Shown here in pieces: positions 61,593-64,000 of a DNA stretch of 64,000 nucleotides; position 1 is the stretch's first letter; the number at the start of each line of letters is the position of its first letter. The stretch is from positions 1-64,000 of the IMG/VR virus record IMGVR_UViG_3300006735_000026; one strand, given 5' to 3'. A program made the translations under genes and the position numbers. This stretch comes from a virus. The notes under the pieces were generated by a model. It was given only the letters and a program-made list of their open reading frames with translations. It searched no databases and was not told the origin of the DNA.

Positions 61593-62175
61593 GCTGTGTT
61601 AGTTTTTTCTTTACTGATTCTTTATAACATCCTACCAGAAATTCGTATGCTTGTCTATGATCACGTTTGACACTGACAGTGTTATCACTCCACTTAATTT
61701 GGAAGGGTAAGTTATTACCATTTGGAGTAAGTTTGTTCAGAGTCTTGAGAGATGTTAGATGAACTTCATTATTGTTTTTGTTAATTGACAGGATATAATA
61801 GTCGCGTCCATTATCATCGTACCGAGCACTTTCTAATGCTTTTTGAAACTGTTGCCACCTTCTACCTTTCTTGACTACATCATCCTCACTCAACTTAGTC
61901 AGTGCCCAGAGAATAGCAGATTTAGAGGAGAAGTTATCAGCAGCACCATAACTAGAGGATTTAATGTTAAATGGATACCCGAAGATCTTCACATCCCACC
62001 ACCATCGTGCGGGAGGTTCTTCGATATTTTCCTCACCATATTTATCGATGAGGAGTTTAATCAACGTAGTTTCATCAGCGATACTGTTAACACGTCCATC
62101 CTCATGATCTTCAGCGATGTCAATTTTGATTTGATTGAGGTACTTTAGAACCTCTAGTAATTTTTCGGGAAACAT
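61570..62175 (-). CDS. PD-(D/E)XK-type restriction endonuclease-like protein (201 residues)
   Basis: Residues 54-93 have the active-site layout of several type II restriction enzymes: PPARWWWDVKIFGYPFNIKS with Asp 61 and N-I-K (70-72), followed by GAADNFSSKSAILWALT. An upstream acidic helix (EDGRVNSIADETTLIKLL, Glu 35) resembles the N-terminal catalytic helix of such enzymes. The middle acidic position of the (D/E)XK motif is Asn, a variation known in some families. The gene lies between a helicase and a DNA methyltransferase and overlaps the latter by 23 bases, which is typical of a restriction-modification pair. Assignment is by pattern only; the alternative is a non-restrictive nuclease or an inactive relative. 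Confidence 0.6.
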   Translation of the reverse strand: MFPEKLLEVLKYLNQIKIDIAEDHEDGRVNSIADETTLIKLLIDKYGEENIEEPPARWWWDVKIFGYPFNIKSSSYGAADNFSSKSAILWALTKLSEDDVVKKGRRWQQFQKALESARYDDNGRDYYILSINKNNNEVHLTSLKTLNKLTPNGNNLPFQIKWSDNTVSVKRDHRQAYEFLVGCYKESVKKKLTQHEGYEFL

Positions 62176-62201
62176 GATTGAATTAAAGAGAGACTTACGG
62201 A

Positions 62202-63440
62202 TCAGCAGTATGCAAGAGGAGGAATACCCTCCATGAAGATCTGATTGACCACATTTTGCAGACGCTGAGCAATAGCGTTGCCCATTTTGTAACCTGTTGG
62301 CATAGTTACAATGCCCTCACATTTCTTGTAAAGGTGAAACGCACCAGCAGGGATGCGACCTTCAGCAACAGCAGCGCGGTCATCTTTATGCACACGGATA
62401 ACACGACCGATTGTCTGTGCCATCTCAACGATGGGCAGATTACGGAGGAGGATAGTGTGAGTCAGACCAGGAACATTGATGCCCTCAGAGAGAATCGAAT
62501 AGTGGAAGATCACGAACTTTTTAGTGTCATCAGCACCCCAAGTCTGGAGGGTCTGGAAGAACTCTTCACGACCAACTTTTTTGTCATTGATGATAGCACC
62601 AAACTTGCTGGTGATATGCATCACGTCGTAACCCTTGCGATAGAAGTAATCAAGGATGTCAGTCTGTCCGAGCATGTTACCCAGAACTTTGCTGGATGGT
62701 GCTGCAACCAGAACTTTTGGTTTCTGGAATACATCAAGTTGCTCAAACATATCCTTGAGGTTGTCAGCATCTACCTCGTGTGCGTTGTACTTGTTACGGG
62801 TGCGATTGGTCTCGAAAGGAACAACACGAGGGGGAACGATTGCACCTGCTTCGATAAGTTCCTGAGCAGGAACATTGCAGAGCACACCACCCCAAACATC
62901 AGTATTGTTCATGCCACGAGCAACACTCACACCACGACCAGTTTTAGGAGTTGCGGTGAAATAGTAGCGGCGCTTAGCATACTGAGCAGTAGCAAAGACG
63001 CTAGTGAAAAAGTGCTTACCGCACCCATTGTGTGCTTCATCGAAATAGATAGTGTCAATATTGATGCCACTCTCTACAACACGGTGCAGAGAATGGTAGG
63101 TAGTAAAGATGATGCAGGACTCACTAGCAGCACGAGCAGTGTTAGCGAACAGAGCAATTTTGTCTGCTTTAGTTGTGCTGAAGTGATGAGTTTCACCACT
63201 GTGAGCGTGGCAAACATGTGTCCAAGTAGCAGACACAAACTCCATGAACTCTTCACACAATTGATTAGCGAGAAGAATACGAGGAGCAACAACAACTGTG
63301 GTGCTACCTTGTGCAGCACGAGCGAGCGTGTCTGCGATCATGATATAAGTCTTGCCACCACCAGTAGGCACAATAATTTGACCTGCATTGTTGCTTTGCA
63401 TAGCATCAAATGCACGTTGCTGATGGGGGCGAAGGTTCAT
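62202..63440 (-). CDS. superfamily 2 DNA helicase (ResIII/UvsW-like, 412 residues)
   Basis: The protein contains the full SF2 set: a Q-like start (LRPHQQRAF), Walker A PTGGGKT at 25-31, DEAH at 134-137, motif III FTATP near 161, motif V LSEGINVPGL near 317-326 and motif VI QTIGRVIR at 342-349. It is an ATP-dependent DNA translocase or unwinding enzyme. Size and motif style resemble the helicase part of type I/III restriction enzymes and T4 UvsW. It is the first gene after the promoter at 63463-63491. Similar helicases are common in cyanophages on their own, so the neighbourhood rather than the helicase is unusual. Confidence 0.9.
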   Translation of the reverse strand: MNLRPHQQRAFDAMQSNNAGQIIVPTGGGKTYIMIADTLARAAQGSTTVVVAPRILLANQLCEEFMEFVSATWTHVCHAHSGETHHFSTTKADKIALFANTARAASESCIIFTTYHSLHRVVESGINIDTIYFDEAHNGCGKHFFTSVFATAQYAKRRYYFTATPKTGRGVSVARGMNNTDVWGGVLCNVPAQELIEAGAIVPPRVVPFETNRTRNKYNAHEVDADNLKDMFEQLDVFQKPKVLVAAPSSKVLGNMLGQTDILDYFYRKGYDVMHITSKFGAIINDKKVGREEFFQTLQTWGADDTKKFVIFHYSILSEGINVPGLTHTILLRNLPIVEMAQTIGRVIRVHKDDRAAVAEGRIPAGAFHLYKKCEGIVTMPTGYKMGNAIAQRLQNVVNQIFMEGIPPLAYC

Positions 63441-63462
63441 GCGATCTCTTGACTATGAATAT

Positions 63463-63491
63463 AGTATGACATGAAAAAGGACCCCTGTCAA
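63463..63491 (-). promoter_or_regulatory. promoter whose -35 box is the terminator loop (TTGACA-17-CATACT)
   Basis: The minus strand has a perfect TTGACA at 63486-63491, a 17-base spacer and CATACT (four of six) at 63463-63468. The TTGACA is exactly the six-base loop of the upstream terminator hairpin. It drives the helicase cassette, whose ATG is 23 bases further. Confidence 0.65.
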
Positions 63492-63498
63492 GGAGTCC
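63474..63498 (-). terminator. rho-independent terminator with TTGACA loop
   Basis: The minus-strand RNA forms GGACUCC/GGGGUCC (seven pairs including one G-U) around a UUGACA loop, followed by UUUUUC. The G-U pair means the hairpin is weaker on the opposite strand, fitting leftward transcription. It ends the small-gene transcript that stops at 63506. Confidence 0.75.
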
Positions 63499-63505
63499 GT
63501 GCCAG

Positions 63506-63661
63506 TTATGCAGGTGTCACATCCCACTCATCGGTGGGAACCATTGTTTTAATCACATGCTCAACATTTTCGATACCGTAAACAATAACCTCCTGATTAG
63601 AAGTGAATCCATTTACTTTTTTTTGACGACGCCATGATACACGCCAGCGATCATTCGGCAT
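63506..63661 (-). CDS. 51-residue hypothetical protein
   Basis: The basic N-terminus (PNDRWRVSWRRQKKVNGFTS) is followed by strands and a helix (QEVIVYGIENVEHVIKTM), which looks like a small alpha/beta fold. The ATG at 63661 overlaps the end of the upstream gene by 11 bases. A terminator follows its stop. Function unknown. Confidence 0.7.
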   Translation of the reverse strand: MPNDRWRVSWRRQKKVNGFTSNQEVIVYGIENVEHVIKTMVPTDEWDVTPA

Positions 63662-63782
63662 AAGTCAGTTCATTAATCACTTCATTTTCACTGCCAAGGA
63701 TAGCAGCAACCCAGTCATCTTCAGGTGCTTGAACGATGTCATTATCGTCCCAAGAGATGTCAAAGTTCTCATCAAAGTTCAT
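63651..63782 (-). CDS. 43-residue acidic hypothetical protein
   Basis: The peptide is strongly acidic (MNFDENFDISWDDNDIVQAP; EDDWVAAILGSENEVINELT). The ATG at 63782 has AGGAGG in the preceding gene (about 8 bases upstream), an excellent ribosome site. It overlaps both neighbours by 11 bases. Function unknown. Confidence 0.7.
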   Translation of the reverse strand: MNFDENFDISWDDNDIVQAPEDDWVAAILGSENEVINELTYAE

Positions 63783-63942
63783 AACCAAATCCTCCTTTTT
63801 GAGCAATGATAGTAGAGCGGTGCCAATCTTTCAATTGACGAAGTTTTTTCTTTAGGCGATGCATTTCTTCCTCAGTATAGAGGAAAGGATCTTCATTGCC
63901 TTTTTTGATTGCATATTTCAGCAACTTGATGTCTTTCTTCAT
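63772..63942 (-). CDS. 56-residue basic hypothetical protein
   Basis: The protein is Lys-rich and helical (MKKDIKLLKYAIKKGNEDPF; EEEMHRLKKKLRQLKDWHRS). Its last codons contain the ribosome site for the next gene. The ATG overlaps the stop of the gene running off the right edge as ATGA. It could bind nucleic acid, judged by charge only. Confidence 0.7.
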   Translation of the reverse strand: MKKDIKLLKYAIKKGNEDPFLYTEEEMHRLKKKLRQLKDWHRSTIIAQKGGFGYEL

Positions 63943-64000
63943 CGATATAAATCGGTTAGATGTAGTTTTTCTACGATTGCCTCAATCTCTGACATCTTTT
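63939..64000 (-). CDS. partial small gene at the right edge
   Basis: The frame is open from the right edge to a TGA at 63939 and ends EAIVEKLHLTDLYR. An internal ATG at 63995 could be the start of an 18-residue peptide, but the frame continues off the edge, so it is more likely the end of a larger gene. Confidence 0.5.
   Translation of the reverse strand, partial: KMSEIEAIVEKLHLTDLYR

Noticed and set aside
62256-63452. A 398-codon open frame on the + strand, antisense to the helicase.
   Set aside because: The helicase on the minus strand has every SF2 motif. The antisense product is Ser/Thr/Cys-rich with no motif and no ribosome site.
1-64000. tRNA genes, CRISPR arrays, insertion sequences and attachment sites.
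   Set aside because: I looked for cloverleaf-type ends, regularly spaced direct repeats, transposase motifs and long terminal repeats and saw none; a tRNA scan was not possible.

Overview
The window is part of the genome of a T4-like cyanophage (contractile-tailed myovirus of marine Synechococcus or Prochlorococcus). Two lines of evidence support this. The virion block contains recognisable T4-type proteins (gp16, gp15, gp14, gp13, gp8, gp7, gp6, gp25 and a PAAR spike tip). The left edge carries photosynthesis and carbon-metabolism genes typical of cyanophages: 6-phosphogluconate dehydrogenase, plastid-type terminal oxidase (PTOX) and plastocyanin. Every gene I accept is on the minus strand, so transcription runs right to left; the + strand frames are shadows. 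I saw no tRNA, rRNA, insertion sequence or CRISPR array by eye.

Layout, left to right. (1) 1-2639: auxiliary metabolic genes (gnd, PTOX, petE) with three small proteins; petE and PTOX overlap by ATGA. (2) 2709-7766: two virion-type proteins, then gp16 (small terminase), gp15, gp14 and gp13 (neck and tail completion). (3) 7773-28627: a 2005-residue fibre-like protein, a 2446-residue DUF4815-type structural protein, baseplate wedge gp8, a 1380-residue protein with YHYH and cupredoxin-like domains, and a 409-residue protein ending in a cupredoxin-like domain. (4) 28651-53970: a single 6181-residue gp7-type baseplate protein (18.5 kb), gp6, gp25, two mini-proteins, the PAAR tip, a 928-residue Cys-rich structural protein and three small genes. 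T4-type late promoters (NATAAATA) precede several of these genes. (5) 54164-59477: a dense early region of about twenty very small genes of unknown function, many overlapping by a few bases, with sigma-70-type promoters and repeated intergenic sequence modules. (6) 59557-63440: a compact four-gene unit made of an SF2 helicase, a PD-(D/E)XK restriction-endonuclease-like protein, a DNA methyltransferase and a ParB/sulfiredoxin-fold protein. It is bounded on both sides by elements that combine a terminator hairpin with a promoter. (7) 63506-64000: more small overlapping early genes running off the right edge.

How the parts work together. Early genes would be read by the host sigma-70 RNA polymerase from the TTGACA/TATAAT-type sites. 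Virion genes would be read late from the T4-type sites. The metabolic genes would redirect host photosynthetic electron flow (plastocyanin, PTOX) and NADPH supply (gnd) during infection. The virion proteins are unusually large because beta-rich modules with a GSGY signature, LamG-like, YHYH and cupredoxin-like domains have been inserted into or added to T4 baseplate proteins.

The points most worth a second look are: the possible phage-borne restriction-modification cassette; the amicyanin-type copper-site motif (C-x2-H-x2-M plus an upstream His) in two virion proteins; the giant gp7; and the terminators whose loop is also the -35 box of the next promoter. Family assignments were made by eye from motifs and were not checked against a database.
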